The notes beneath the pieces were generated by a model. It was not told where the DNA came from. It saw nothing but the letters and a program-made list of their open reading frames with translations, and ran no database searches. A program made the translations under genes and the position numbers. 64,000 bases of DNA, from contig JBAMDO010000082.1 of the NCBI GenBank assembly GCA_037074765.1, positions 153,933 to 217,932 of the forward strand, read 5' to 3'. Positions 1 to 10,699 of this stretch are shown here, in pieces. Numbering within the stretch: the first letter of the stretch is position 1; each line of letters starts with the position of its first letter. The stretch is from Mansonella perstans (taxonomy: Eukaryota; Nematoda; Chromadorea; Rhabditida; Onchocercidae).

Positions 1-90
1 AAATTTCATTAGAATTGGAGAAAAAAAGAAACTTCCACATAAAAGAAATATTTTAAATACTTTGGTTACAAGAATTTAAACCTATTTCAG

Positions 91-2097
91 AATGCAAGGA
101 TGAATCAATATTTTGCAATGTTACAAAAATTAATGTCTGTTCCAGCGAACAGACGAGCAAATTTTGTCGTGAAACATGCGGTTTGTGTAACCTGAATGAT
201 AGTACCACAATTGTTCGTCCAACTCAAGGTTATAAATTTTATTCTTTCTAAACTTTTAAAACACTTCTTGATCTTCTTTAATTTAATCGAAAAAAAAGAT
301 CGAGCATGAATAAATTGCTGAAAGTTTCCATTGATGAAATTACAAGATATGTTAAAAGTGGCTTGAGCATGGATGTGTAATAATATTAAATATTGATATA
401 GATAATTCTGGTTATTTCATTTAAAATAAACTAAACTATTAAAGCGATAAATCATTTGATACACAGGAAAATCGATTATGAATCATTGAGAATTTCGAGA
501 TGACTAATGTGCTCATAAAAATAGTCCGCACTTTTTTTTTCAGCATGCTTAGATTATTTAATTGGCTTGATCAATTTCCTTTTTTTTTGGTTTCATTACA
601 ATAATTTTCAACATCACTTACGCATCATTTTACATTTAGCTACAATTTTAAACAAGTAGCAATAGTTCCATGGAACAATTGATCCAACTATGTCCTTAGC
701 AAGAAACTAACAACATTATTTAATTTTCAACATCATTTACAAGACATCAGTTTACACTAGCCTTAATCTTAAACAATTAGTAGTTCCTGGTAACAATTGA
801 TCAATTACGTATAATAGTGCTTAGCGAGAAACTAAGCAAATAAGGCCAAGTAAGCTTCCATTTCGATAGAACTTGCACCAAAATTGGTACTTATCAACTG
901 TAATATCAAAAAATTGATAACATTCTTAAAGCAATAGAATAGCATATTCGAAGATTTTTTTTCTTTTCTTGAGTTTTTGAATTTTTTGCGATTGACTTTT
1001 TTGTCTTTCTGGCAATAATTTAATTCTTAAATAATTTGCAGCGCATAAATATTCGTGATACTATTACTTTTAATAACAGTATAATCAAACTCATATTTTC
1101 AATTCAACAAAAATTTGACCTCTCCTTCAAAATTAAAACAATCCTCTGCAATGCTGCAAATTGGAAAATAAATCTAGTTGATGATACGATATTCAAAGTT
1201 TTCAAAGATTTCGATGGCAAGCATAACTTGAGCAACGGACAGTAGATGAAAGAAATAAATGAAATTTGAAAGCCGAAAAAATCAGAAATTACAAGAAGCA
1301 TTTTCGCACATCCAATAGTAAAAAAAAGCAAAACAAGAATATATTATTTTCTAAAACTATTCATGTTTTTTTCGGAACCAATCGTTGCTTTTCTTAATTG
1401 GTTTTGCTTGTGTGATCAGTCAATTTTGTAACTTAAAACGGAATCGTTGTTAATTTTCTGTACGCTTATAAATTGAACTTTCACAAATTACAATAATGCA
1501 AATTGCAGAAATTACAGCATGGAAGCATTAATATTTTTTTGAAATTTTAGAAAAATAACATCGTTGTCGTTATCTTATATTTTTTATCACTTTTCAAACA
1601 CTTTCATTCATTTTACGATTTATTTTTTCCCTTTTCTTTCCCATCCATAAAAATTGAACTTAGTGGAATTACTTTTTAGATAATTCAAATATTAAATGGT
1701 AATTTTCATTTAATGGTATTTTATACTTATTTATCCTAAACCTCTGCTGGTTTGCTTCTTTCTTTCCTAATATCCTCAAGCATTAGGAGACAAAAACCCG
1801 TTTGCCATTTTTTGATTTTTTTTCTGATAAAATATCATTGTAGAAAATACAAAAAAAAGATTTATTTAAATTCTTTCAGAATGTTCGGATCAATGGATGA
1901 ATTGTACAAAATTGGATGTTGATTGTCAAAATGATTCAGATATTGCAAAGATTTATTGCTACAAAACATGCAGCAATTGTACGACTACAATACCAACCAC
2001 TACTTCTCGGCCAAACGTTGCGACACATTTCGCCAATTCTTGGCATACAATTATTCATTTTACTTTATTTTTCACTGCAACGAAATTTATGGCCTAA
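91..2097 (+). CDS. ShKT (SXC) domain protein, 3' part of gene
   Basis: Two exons are visible, 91-228 and 1880-2097, joined by a 1651-bp intron; the 5' part lies outside the window. Both exons start after a TTTCAG-type acceptor and share phase 1, so they join in frame. Each encodes one ShKT module of about 35 residues with the six-cysteine pattern ending C-x3-C-x2-C (FCRETCGLC in the first, YCYKTCSNC in the second), followed by a Thr-rich linker. The second exon ends with a hydrophobic stretch (IIHFTLFF) just before the TAA, which may be a GPI-type or membrane tail. ShKT modules occur in many secreted and surface nematode proteins, often attached to an enzyme domain such as a protease or tyrosinase; nothing enzymatic is visible here. 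The phase-symmetric one-module exons fit module duplication by exon shuffling. Domain call is confident; full function unknown. Confidence 0.85.
604..835. repeat. Two-copy tandem duplication of about 119 bp in the ShKT intron
   Basis: Two diverged copies start at about 604 and 723. Both begin ATTTTCAACATCA and share blocks ending in GAGAAACTAA or a close variant, with substitutions and short indels between. It lies inside the long ShKT intron. The rest of the intron (229-603 and 836-1879) shows no coding exon that I can support. Confidence 0.7.
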
Positions 2098-3276
2098 TCT
2101 GATAGATCACATGATTATAAAGCCACCAATTTTGATGTAATTCAGGTACCTGGAGTCGGTAAGATCAAGTGTTTATATAAAAAGGATTTGATTTAGAATT
2201 GATACTATCAAAATATCGCGAAATTTTGGATGTAACAATCAAGGCGTAATTTTAAAAAGTAATCCAAGAACTGACAATGATATGAATATAATTTATAAGT
2301 GATATTTTGCATCATTTTTTGTAATTTCTAGAATTCTCCGATTAATCGAAAATGTTTAGCAATGATAATAAAATCTCAATAAGCCAATTCATACACAGGC
2401 AGTTTTTTATTTTCCTCCACTGTTTAAAAATCAAATATGGAAGACCTAACAATTGCAGTTGCGATATGCAATTTTTTAGCAGAACATTTACTTACTCTGC
2501 AAAGTTTTCTGTGCAAGCTAAATTTGTAGATTTTGATTGGTATATAAAAAGTACATATCATAAAAGTCTTCCATGAATTATCCAACTACCCTAACTCACT
2601 TAAATTACAACTAAAATGATTTCATCCTTTAATGAATCATGATTTCCGAACATATTTACTAACAGTCTAATTATTTGTAAACGTCATTTTTTAAAAATAA
2701 TTAAAATGTTTATTTGGCATCTAACTCTTGTCATTTTTTTCAATTTAAAAAGTGCATATCATTTTTATATTTTTTTATTAGTTGTATTTACTTTGTAGAA
2801 GTTTGTCAGCGCGAATTCATCTGTAACCATACCATTCATCTGTTTTTATATATTTATGAAAATCCAAAAAAAAGGAGATGAATTTAAAGTATGGATTTAA
2901 ACGAAATATGAAGCGAAAATGACATTATTTAGTTTATGAAACTTCTGGATTCCGCATTCTTTTCACGATTATTGCATTCATTCATCTAAATTCCAACCTT
3001 TTTAAATCTTTACCATAAGTAAATAACTTCAGTTTTGAATCTTTTACAAAAATCAATTTTATGAATTCAAAACGAATTTCAACAAGATTAGTGAATTTTT
3101 CACAATGAGTATTGAAAACAATATTATTAATACATATCAAAGTACAATGTAACATACATCCACACTGAAATAAATTCAGTAACACAAGCACAAATAGCAG
3201 AGCTGCGATCATGAATGTTTGACCGTCAACAATACCGCTAACATGCAATACAAAGTTGTTTAACAGCAGATATAAT
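2098..3276. other. Intergenic, no gene seen
   Basis: AT-rich sequence downstream of the ShKT stop codon. An 88-codon minus-strand open frame (2982-3248) has a hydrophobic start but no matching splice partners and no recognisable motif, so it is not called. Confidence 0.6.
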
Positions 3277-3720
3277 GTCGGAAAAACCGAAATATTTTAC
3301 TACGAAATGTTTGATATAAGCCAAATCATATGTGCTATGATTATTACGGTGACATACAATTAATTGTAAAATGTCACATAACGAATTATTATTTCGTTTT
3401 TAAAGTTTCAAGATGTTTAATATTAAGATTGCCAATTATAAAATAATGTAAATCTTTCACAATTTGATTTGTCGTTTTGCTTTTGGAAAATCATGAATTT
3501 AAGCCCATTTTTGTAAACAGATATGATTAACGGTACTATAATACATAAATATTGTCATTTATTTATTAACTTTCAGTAACTTGATTTGTTAATTCATTAT
3601 AAACAATTCAAACCACTATAAACTTCCTCTAATTGTAATTAGATATTATTATTAGCTTCCTTAACCAAGTTTGAGACTTTTCAATCCAATTAGTTTACAC
3701 TCAAAAAACACACATCACTG
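3277..3720 (+). repeat. LTR copy A of the BEL/Pao family
   Basis: Starts GTCGGAAAAACCGAAATATT. Shared blocks with copies B and C: AAGCCAAATCATA-type, TGCTATGATTAT, AATTGTAAAATGTCACA-type, AAGTTTCAAGATGTTT and ACTATAATACAAAAGC-type, in the same order. The 3' limit is uncertain. Confidence 0.7.
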
Positions 3721-3899
3721 GCCTGCAATTAGTAGAATACACCCAACTCTAAGTAGTTTTACATAAAACATTTTCATTAGATATATCGGCACATGAAGAT
3801 AGTATATAAGATGAAATCACTCCCCATCCATTGAATATAAAAAAGAAATTAATTAAATATTTGTCCAATACTTTCAAAAGATTAGGCATATTTTGGAAA

Positions 3900-6350
3900 A
3901 CTTGAAAAACAAATATCTCAGCAGTCTTACAGAACGTATTCAAAGGGAAATAGCATCTCCTAAAAGAGCAGAGAATCGAATGCGGAAGTTAGTGAAGATT
4001 TAAGAGCTCAATATCGGAAGAGATGAAAGGATTAGGAACGTAATGGTGCGAATCTCTAATGAAAACTCTTTAATCGACCAATCAAACTCACTTTATTCTT
4101 TGGAAGTAAATAAAGAAGACAGTGAAGAAATCCGAACAACAATGGCAAAGGATAAACCCAAAGAGGAACTAATTGCTCTCTAAACTAGAGGAGCATAAAG
4201 AAGGCGAGAGCTTATTCAACCAAGTCCAACAACAAAACACTTACTATTAATAACTATTTTTTCACTGATTCTACCACTTATCTCGACTGAAAATTGCAAG
4301 TGGGTTCCTGGTATTCCACTTAACCTTCCACAGAAATAGAACTGCAATGATCAGTTTACTGCAAACATTTAAAAAAAAGAGATAGCGGTCTGTAATAAAA
4401 TTCATAAAAGAATATCAGCGCTAAAATGCATCAATATTGCCTCGTATGGTATATACTAAAGCTTTTTTGAGATTCTTTCTATCTGTCAAATCAGAACACA
4501 TCACTACTTCAGCAACTACTTCAAGCAAAGACCAAGTAAAATAAGATCTTAAACAAATATCTCCAAATCAATGGAGAGCTATAAATAATATGCAACACTT
4601 CTTATGAATGTGTAGGAATTCGATGCCAATCAACAACAAATTTCCTGTTATAAAAGACAACAACTATCTAACCAAACAGCCAGAATGGAACATTTCAGAA
4701 GAGATCAACCAAGAAAGCATCATCATCCTTGTTTTGTTGCAGTTCTTACTCTGTTTCATGAAAATTATCTTTTTACTAACTAATAAAACATTATTGTTTG
4801 AAATCGTGCTAGGTACCATTCTCCCAAAAATGATGAACAATTAAAATTCATTAATTAATAAATTCTTGGATCCATCAAATCAGAAATAAGATAATAAGTG
4901 ATGATGTCCAAAATCTTAAATATTTGAAAATGTGAAAAGAGATGATTTCTTGAAATAACCCATGACCAGTGCTAAAATAATAACCATTTGCATAACTGAG
5001 TAAAAACTACTTATTTTATCAAAGTGTAGTGTAAAAAGAGTTATTTTAATTCTAAAAATTCGCCATCCAATCAGTTGACCTTTTCAGAAATGACCTGCCC
5101 TTACTTCTGAATTATGTTTAATAAGATGTATTACTCGTACAGTATGTACTAAAGCATTTTTAAGATTTTCTCTATCAGTAGAATCAGATCAAATCACTAT
5201 TTCGATAACGGCCTCACATTTTTGTAAAGTACTCGATTAGCAAAAATTGAGCGGAAAGGACCTTAAACCAGATATCTCCAAATCAATGGTGGACCATGAA
5301 CAATACGTATTATTCTTATGGATGGCTCGGAATTCGATGCCCAACAAACTTCTTATTACAAGAAGGAGAAATATTCATCTATGATAGAAGAGAAACGGTA
5401 TCGGATCTCGACACTATTCAACATTGCATCAGAGAAAGCGGAAAACACATGCGAATACTAGTGTCGATCTATGGAATCTGAGTGTTTATATCGAGAAATT
5501 GGAAACTACCAAGCACGAGTATATGATGATCACATCATCACTGACGAACTTTAAGTGGCCTTTAATTTTAGATATAACAAAACAATTGATTCAAGAAACA
5601 GCGATTTCATCAATCCTAAGGACAGTAATATTATAATCGACAAAATAAGTCCAACAAGTCTCAACCAAAATACAAATTAGGTAATTTCAACTTATAAAAT
5701 GATGGAAAGAACAGATTGCTCATGATGGAAAGAACAGAAGGAAAAACTATTGACACGGAAAATACCAAATTTCAATATGTCTACAGTATTCTTCAAGAAA
5801 AATTTGAGCAAGATTCCATGAAATCTATCAACAAAACTGTCGTGAATATAATAACCTACAAACACTTATTGAATGGGTATCACATGATAATCTTACTGCT
5901 GCAGCTAACCTAAAATATTACAAAGAGACGACATAATTGCAAAACAATGGAAGTCTGCAAACTGGACCTTGTAAATTAAAGAATTTCGAATTGAGACTAA
6001 TAAAACTTACCAGTCGCATCACTGATCACTTTGAAATCGAAAGAATGAACGCTGAGTTGGAAAACCCATCACAACGACAAACCCACAGCAATTATCCAGT
6101 CAAACAGCTAAAATGAAATATTTGGAAAGAGGTTAAACAAGAAGACAAAGAATTATCAGATCAAATCAGATATAGAGTTGATAAATTGACTGAAATAATA
6201 CAAGAAGAACTGAACAATTTTGTCGACTCACAAATTCTTGACGTTTGTGCTTTCATAATATATTTGGTAATAATTCTCATTAAAAAAATAATTGTCGTTG
6301 AAATTAGATTTTTTCTGTTCCATATTTCATTTATCTTGTATTAAACAATC
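3900..6350 (+). pseudogene. Env-like third coding region of BEL/Pao remnant 1, broken
   Basis: Conceptual translation in changing frames gives pieces of a membrane glycoprotein. There is a charged segment around 3900-4190 and a hydrophobic signal-like segment around 4235-4275, leading into a Cys/Trp-containing ectodomain start (ENCKWVPGIPL near 4290). Further ectodomain pieces lie at about 5296-5660, and there is a C-terminal membrane-spanning segment near 6230-6290. Frames are interrupted by several stops and shifts, so it is dead. A third env-like frame is known in some nematode BEL/Pao elements. Its position just before LTR copy B fits an env slot. No intact gene is present and none is reconstructed here. 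Confidence 0.55.
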
Positions 6351-6472
6351 AAATCGAACGACAAACTCGACTGAAATTGAATTAGCTGTTTCACTAAAAA
6401 CCAACCAGAACAAAATACTTATTGAACAATCAGATAAAATGAATATCTTTCATTATAATTTTCAAGCTTAAA

Positions 6473-7190
6473 ATCGGAAAAACCGAAATAATTATGGGAT
6501 AGAATTTTAGCGCAAGTCAGATTATATCATGCTGTGATTATTTCTTTGAAATATGATAAATTGTAGAATATTACAAAACGAATTTTATTACTTTGTTTTC
6601 GAAAAGTTTCAAATGTTTACCACCAATATCGTCAGTCATATGATTCTTCAGAAAGTTTTTGTCTTTCTATTTACCTAAGGTTATGACTTTAAGCTCCTTT
6701 TTCGTAAACAGATACGAATAATGATACTATAATACAAAAGCATTGTTACTTATTTATAAAACCCAGTAATCTGATGTTATAAACATTCACCCTATATAAA
6801 GGCTAGAGGCTAATTCCGCTGAAGTCAGTTTTCTCAGCATCAATTTCACCACTTCCTCCTACTGCTATTATTTTCAACCAATACTGCCCTTTTTTTTTTT
6901 TTATCGTACTTACGTACTATTATTATTCTTCGTCACATAATGCGCGTTAGCTTATCATTTAATAACCTTTTTCGCACTAGCACCATTTCCCTCGTGTTTC
7001 TCCTCAATTCTATATTTCGATTCGCTACAATAAGTCGTTAATACTTGCATATTTCTTTCGTCGTCCTACAGCAGTAATTCGTAATAATCTGTACGTCGTT
7101 CCATTGTAATTAATATCAGGACATCAATAGAACTACAACTACCTATATTTCAAATTTCATTGATAACAATTGGAGTGTCCGTAAGTTATT
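6473..7190 (+). repeat. LTR copy B of the BEL/Pao family
   Basis: Starts ATCGGAAAAACCGAAATAAT and continues with the blocks listed for copy A. It is more complete than copy A: a TATA-like CCCTATATAAAGG at about 6791-6803 marks a probable U3/R boundary, followed by a pyrimidine-rich R-U5 part. It acts as the 3' LTR of remnant 1. Confidence 0.7.
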
Positions 7191-7416
7191 CATTTTCAAA
7201 ATCTTCTTTAATAAAAATACCTTTTTCCGACAGTAACCATTCGCGAGAAATAAATATTATAAATGTTTTACTTGGCTTGCAATTGAAAGTTAACTGATTA
7301 AAAATTAGAAATGAAAGCTTCAAAGATTATTTTATCCCAGCACTATCTTCTGGTTGGTAGTTTTTGTCTTTGCTTTCTTTTGCGTTGCAGTATTTCTGAT
7401 TCAAAGTAAGAACTCT

Positions 7417-8538
7417 ATGATGTGGTTATCTTTGTTTTCTCTAATTTGCCTGCTTATTGTCGAACAACCGATGGGAAAAGTTTTGAATAAAAAAGTTTCC
7501 GTACCTGATAACGATAATACATTACAGGTATTTCAAAATGTGTTTTTCATTACTTCTATGTTAAAGCACTTTGTTTAATATATTTCAAAAAAAAAAAAAT
7601 TTTATAAGATAAATTTTATAATATAACATATTGGATGAAAATTTGATGTTATAAGATACAATATGTTGGCTAAATACACTGTTTCCTGTGGATAATTATA
7701 ACGATGAATCAGTTGAACTGCTACTTTTTCAATCCTATAAAATCATTTCAGCAAATACTATACAGGTCGGGAACGCTATATGCGAATTCAAAACTACCCA
7801 ATTCCGAAACCAACTGGTGGATACCAATACCAGGTGTGGAACTTTGACATTATCTGAAATACGAATTTTGGAGCACATTTCTATTACTGCTGTAAACTTC
7901 AGGTCGATCACTAAAAGCAACGGTTGTACGAACTTATAACAGACAAATGGCAAACTATTATGCTACTTACAACTTTTTCCAAACAAATGCAAGGAGTTTA
8001 TGCAATAAAAATGTGCGTGTTGATTGAAATATCCTTTCTTTTTTCACTTTTCATGCCTTCATTCTTCTACACTAATTATATTGCATTAAACATAGCAGTT
8101 CATAATTAGTAGAGAAAAGTAGTTTCACACTTTCGATTTTAATTATTTAAATTTTGCAGCGAGTGGCATTAAGCAGTTTAAAAACCTGCGAGTTGGAAAC
8201 CCCAATAACGCAGCAACAGGTTATTTGATATGATATAAATTCTTCACAAAAATAAGAATAGATTTCTTTTTCTCCTCTATTAAGCTTTTCATATTTCACA
8301 ATCTAGAAATCATGGTCTTTAACTAGACCTCAAATCCTTCCTAAAAAATAGAATCCTTTGCATCGTCAATTAAAATCAATTAAAAATCAATTACGCTTGG
8401 AAACTCTTAAATATGAACATGCCAACCTATATTCTAAAACTTTTTAAACAGGAATGCAACATAGCATTTGCATGGACCGAAAATGAATGGTCCACAGTGG
8501 AGATCGAAGGCATATGCAACATTAAGTCGATGTCATGA
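7417..8538 (+). CDS. Small secreted protein, unknown family, five exons, 149 aa
   Basis: Proposed exons are 7417-7527, 7752-7833, 7903-8012, 8160-8219 and 8452-8538. All boundaries are GT-AG (7528 GT, 7750-7751 AG, and so on), all phases fit, and the total is 450 bp, giving 149 residues and a TGA. The start codon is the first of two adjacent ATGs; it opens a clear signal peptide (MMWLSLFSLICLLI, probable cleavage after QPMG). The mature part has WWIPIPG near residues 59-65, a Tyr/Asn-rich stretch (MANYYATYNFFQTNAR) and four cysteines (LCNK, KTCEL, ECNI, GICNI), so two disulphides are plausible. No family is recognised. The 69-bp intron 7834-7902 removes two stops from the reading frame, which supports splicing. 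The gene sits between two dead BEL/Pao elements. Model confidence is good; function is unknown. Confidence 0.72.
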
Positions 8539-9359
8539 AATCAAGAAAAAGCGTTTTCGAAATAGCTGAAGCTATCGGCGAAGTAATTGAATGCTTTATT
8601 AATAATGAAAAGGACAAGGTTAAATGTTACATCGCAATTACCATTTATATAAAAGTGTCGTTTTACTGCGCAGGTTCATGCATGTGTGCAACACTACTCC
8701 ATGCATCTTTTCGCAAAAACAAACACTGCAGAAATCCGAGTTTCAGCATAATATTATTATTTCAACTATCGTTGGTACATATTAGCAACTTTGTTACTAA
8801 AACTGTTTCATCATGCCAATAATTGGAAACTTGTTTAAAAATACTGACTAGAAGTTTCAAGACAGAACACACTTTTTTTGTTTTACAGCTTTTTAGCATC
8901 TGAAAACCCCGAAAATATGATACTTTCAGTCAAATCACACGCTGCTTGTCTTGTCAAAATATGAGATGAAGATAAAGAAATATAATAACTTAACCACAAA
9001 TATACCTAAATGTTCATTTCCACTGCGTTGCAATTTCCGCTTTGAATTATTTACATACTTATTATACAAACTTATTGGAAAAACTAATCTTGAGTTCGAT
9101 CCAAATGTCATCTAAGGAATTACCGAAGGCAATCCCTTTATCCGAATGTCAATTTCCCCCAATTATTCATGCTCACTTTCAGTGGTGATCCACCACACTG
9201 AAAGGGATTCTAGAGCAGCTTTAATGCTGCTGTTCATTTCCAAGCTATCTCAGAAATCTAAAAACTGAATTACTTAATTTCCTGTTTAAAAAGAACAGCA
9301 TTGCAAGCTGCAAAGAGTTATGACATAGTCCCAGAAAATTATTTATGAAATCGAGAAAA
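8539..9359. other. Intergenic, no gene seen
   Basis: Contains two short hairpins (see separate entry). A 95-codon open frame at 8535-8822 overlaps the end of the secreted-protein gene and has no support. Confidence 0.6.
9178..9232. repeat. Two adjacent short inverted repeats
   Basis: The first is CTTTCAGTGGTG / CACCACACTGAAAG, a nearly perfect hairpin with a 2-nt bulge and a 3-nt loop. The second, immediately downstream, is AGCAGC / GCTGCT with a 6-nt loop. Whether they act in RNA or are remnants of a small inverted-repeat element cannot be told. Confidence 0.6.
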
Positions 9360-9560
9360 TGCTGACCAAGAAATGTGGCGACTCATCGACTATTACTAAA
9401 TTACTATACAATAAACTATAATCCATCAACGAAATGAAAAGGAATGAATTGAAAGAGTAGAGAAAATGGAAAGAATTTTCCCGACAGTTAGAAGACTAGG
9501 AGAAAACCTAGAACATTCTAGCATCGAAACCGTAGTTGAAAGCAGATTACCACGAGTAGT
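9360..9560 (+). pseudogene. BEL/Pao gag fragment directly abutting LTR copy C
   Basis: Contains the same block as the gag of remnant 2 at 10880-10960: AAAATGGAAAGAATT, then CCCGACA, then CTAGGAGAAAA and CTAGAACA. In remnant 2 this block lies inside gag, downstream of the leader; here it ends directly at the start of an LTR. It is therefore a displaced or truncated gag piece from another copy. Confidence 0.65.
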
Positions 9561-9564
9561 TTAA

Positions 9565-10242
9565 AATGTTTGGCACAAGCCAAATAATCATAGTATGCTA
9601 TGATTATTTCTAAGAGACATGATTAATTGCAGAATGTCACATGATGATTTGTTACTTAGTTTTCAAAGTTTCAAGGTATTTCCTATCAAAATTGTCAATC
9701 ATATGACTTATGGGAATCTGTCGTAATTTGGCTTACTATTTTGTTTTCGAAAATTCACTTATTTCAGCGTATCTTCGTAAATAATGCTTATTAATAGTTC
9801 TTTGATCTTATAAACATAGTTCCTTATTTACGATTCCCATTAATACGTTGTAAATAATCTGCATATATAAACCCCCGGTAATTGTGATTAGCTCCATCAA
9901 AAACCGCTAATCTACTGCTATCTTTATCTTCGTAAACAATTTACACCCATATAAGAGCTCTTTAGTTCTGTTTAAGTCAGTTTCAGTTGTTCTTTTCCAA
10001 AAATACCACTAGCTTCTACTATCAACAATAATTCTCGCTTTGATTCAACACCTAAAAACATTATTATCAATATCTTCACGTACCTTGGTATTCTTCCTCA
10101 ATTCTGCTATTTGATCTGCAATATTAATACTTATATATCTCTACCATCATATCATAATAAGTATCACAATAACTGATATTAAGCCACACGTCTTTCTGTT
10201 GTAAGTGATATCTGGTAATAAAAAATTACAACTGGCCGTACA
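9565..10242 (+). repeat. LTR copy C of the BEL/Pao family
   Basis: Shares with copy B the blocks AAGCCAAAT, TGCTATGATTATTTCT, CAGAATGTCACA-type, TCAAAGTTTCAAGGT and GTCAATCATATGA. It has a TATA-like CATATATAAACC at 9860-9871 and a pyrimidine-rich R-U5. It is the 5' LTR of remnant 2. The GTCGGAAAAACC terminus seen in copies A and B is not preserved at its 5' end. Confidence 0.7.
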
Positions 10243-10443
10243 TTATTGTAATTTTTGTCTGTCAAAAGCAGCAACCAAGACCGCACCATTTAACAACAAC
10301 AGAGCTCTACCATGATTTTCTTGTACAGATAAGTCAAGTAAACGGATCTGTGCCAAACCACGCTGAAAAGAACTAACTTCATACCAGTTATCACGCAACA
10401 AGGCATAAAGTTGGATAATCACACCGATGTTGTAAATCACAAT
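10243..10443 (-). other. Antisense coding-like island in the retroelement leader, unidentified
   Basis: A 65-codon minus-strand open frame of higher GC than its surroundings gives a balanced, protein-like translation (for example YALLRDNWYEVSSFQRGLAQ, then RALLLLNGAVLVAAFDRQ). It ends with a TAA at 10245-10243. It lies exactly between the 3' end of LTR copy C and gag, in antisense. Just upstream on its own strand is an A-run (T-run at about 10463-10486 on the + strand). No family is recognised. It could be an exon of a captured host gene, part of an older insertion, or chance. No convincing splice partners were found. Confidence 0.35.
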
Positions 10444-10575
10444 TGAAGTTTTCCTTTAATTCTTTTTTTTTTTTTTTTTTTTTTTTAAATCTAAATCCAA
10501 TTCGCAATGGTATCGAAGAGTACATAAGTCAATCATAAAAAAATTTAATTCTTCTCACAACTAACAAAATAATTT

Positions 10576-10599
10576 TTCACGAAAAATTATTTTCGTGAA
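10576..10599. repeat. Perfect 10-bp inverted repeat in retroelement leader
   Basis: Arms TTCACGAAAA (10576-10585) and TTTTCGTGAA (10590-10599) flank a 4-nt loop. It lies between the end of LTR copy C and the start of gag, where dimerisation or packaging structures can occur in LTR elements. Function is only inference. Confidence 0.6.
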
Positions 10600-10699
10600 G
10601 TGCGGTTGAAATTAATTCTGGATAATATGACTCCACAATAATAGGAAGTATTAAACCTGTAAAAGAGAGACTTCCAGCCTATTTCTCGAAATAAAGACT

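Larger units (their letters stand above)
3277..7190 (+). mobile_element. Decayed BEL/Pao LTR retrotransposon, remnant 1 (pol mostly lost, env-like region kept)
   Basis: The stretch is bounded by two related, diverged LTR copies (about 3277-3720 and 6473-7190), both starting CGGAAAAACCGAAAT and sharing the blocks AAGTTTCAA and ACTATAATACA. Between them is a broken third coding region (about 3900-6350) of envelope-glycoprotein type; gag and most of pol are missing. The family is inferred from remnant 2, which has the same LTRs plus recognisable BEL/Pao gag and reverse transcriptase. Many stop codons and frameshifts mean it cannot be autonomous. Outer limits are approximate because I could not align the LTRs. 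Confidence 0.7.

Noticed and set aside
7688..7939. 83-codon frame overlapping exons 2 and 3 of the secreted-protein gene
   Set aside because: It is in a different frame from the phase-consistent spliced model and cannot join exon 1 or the later exons in phase.
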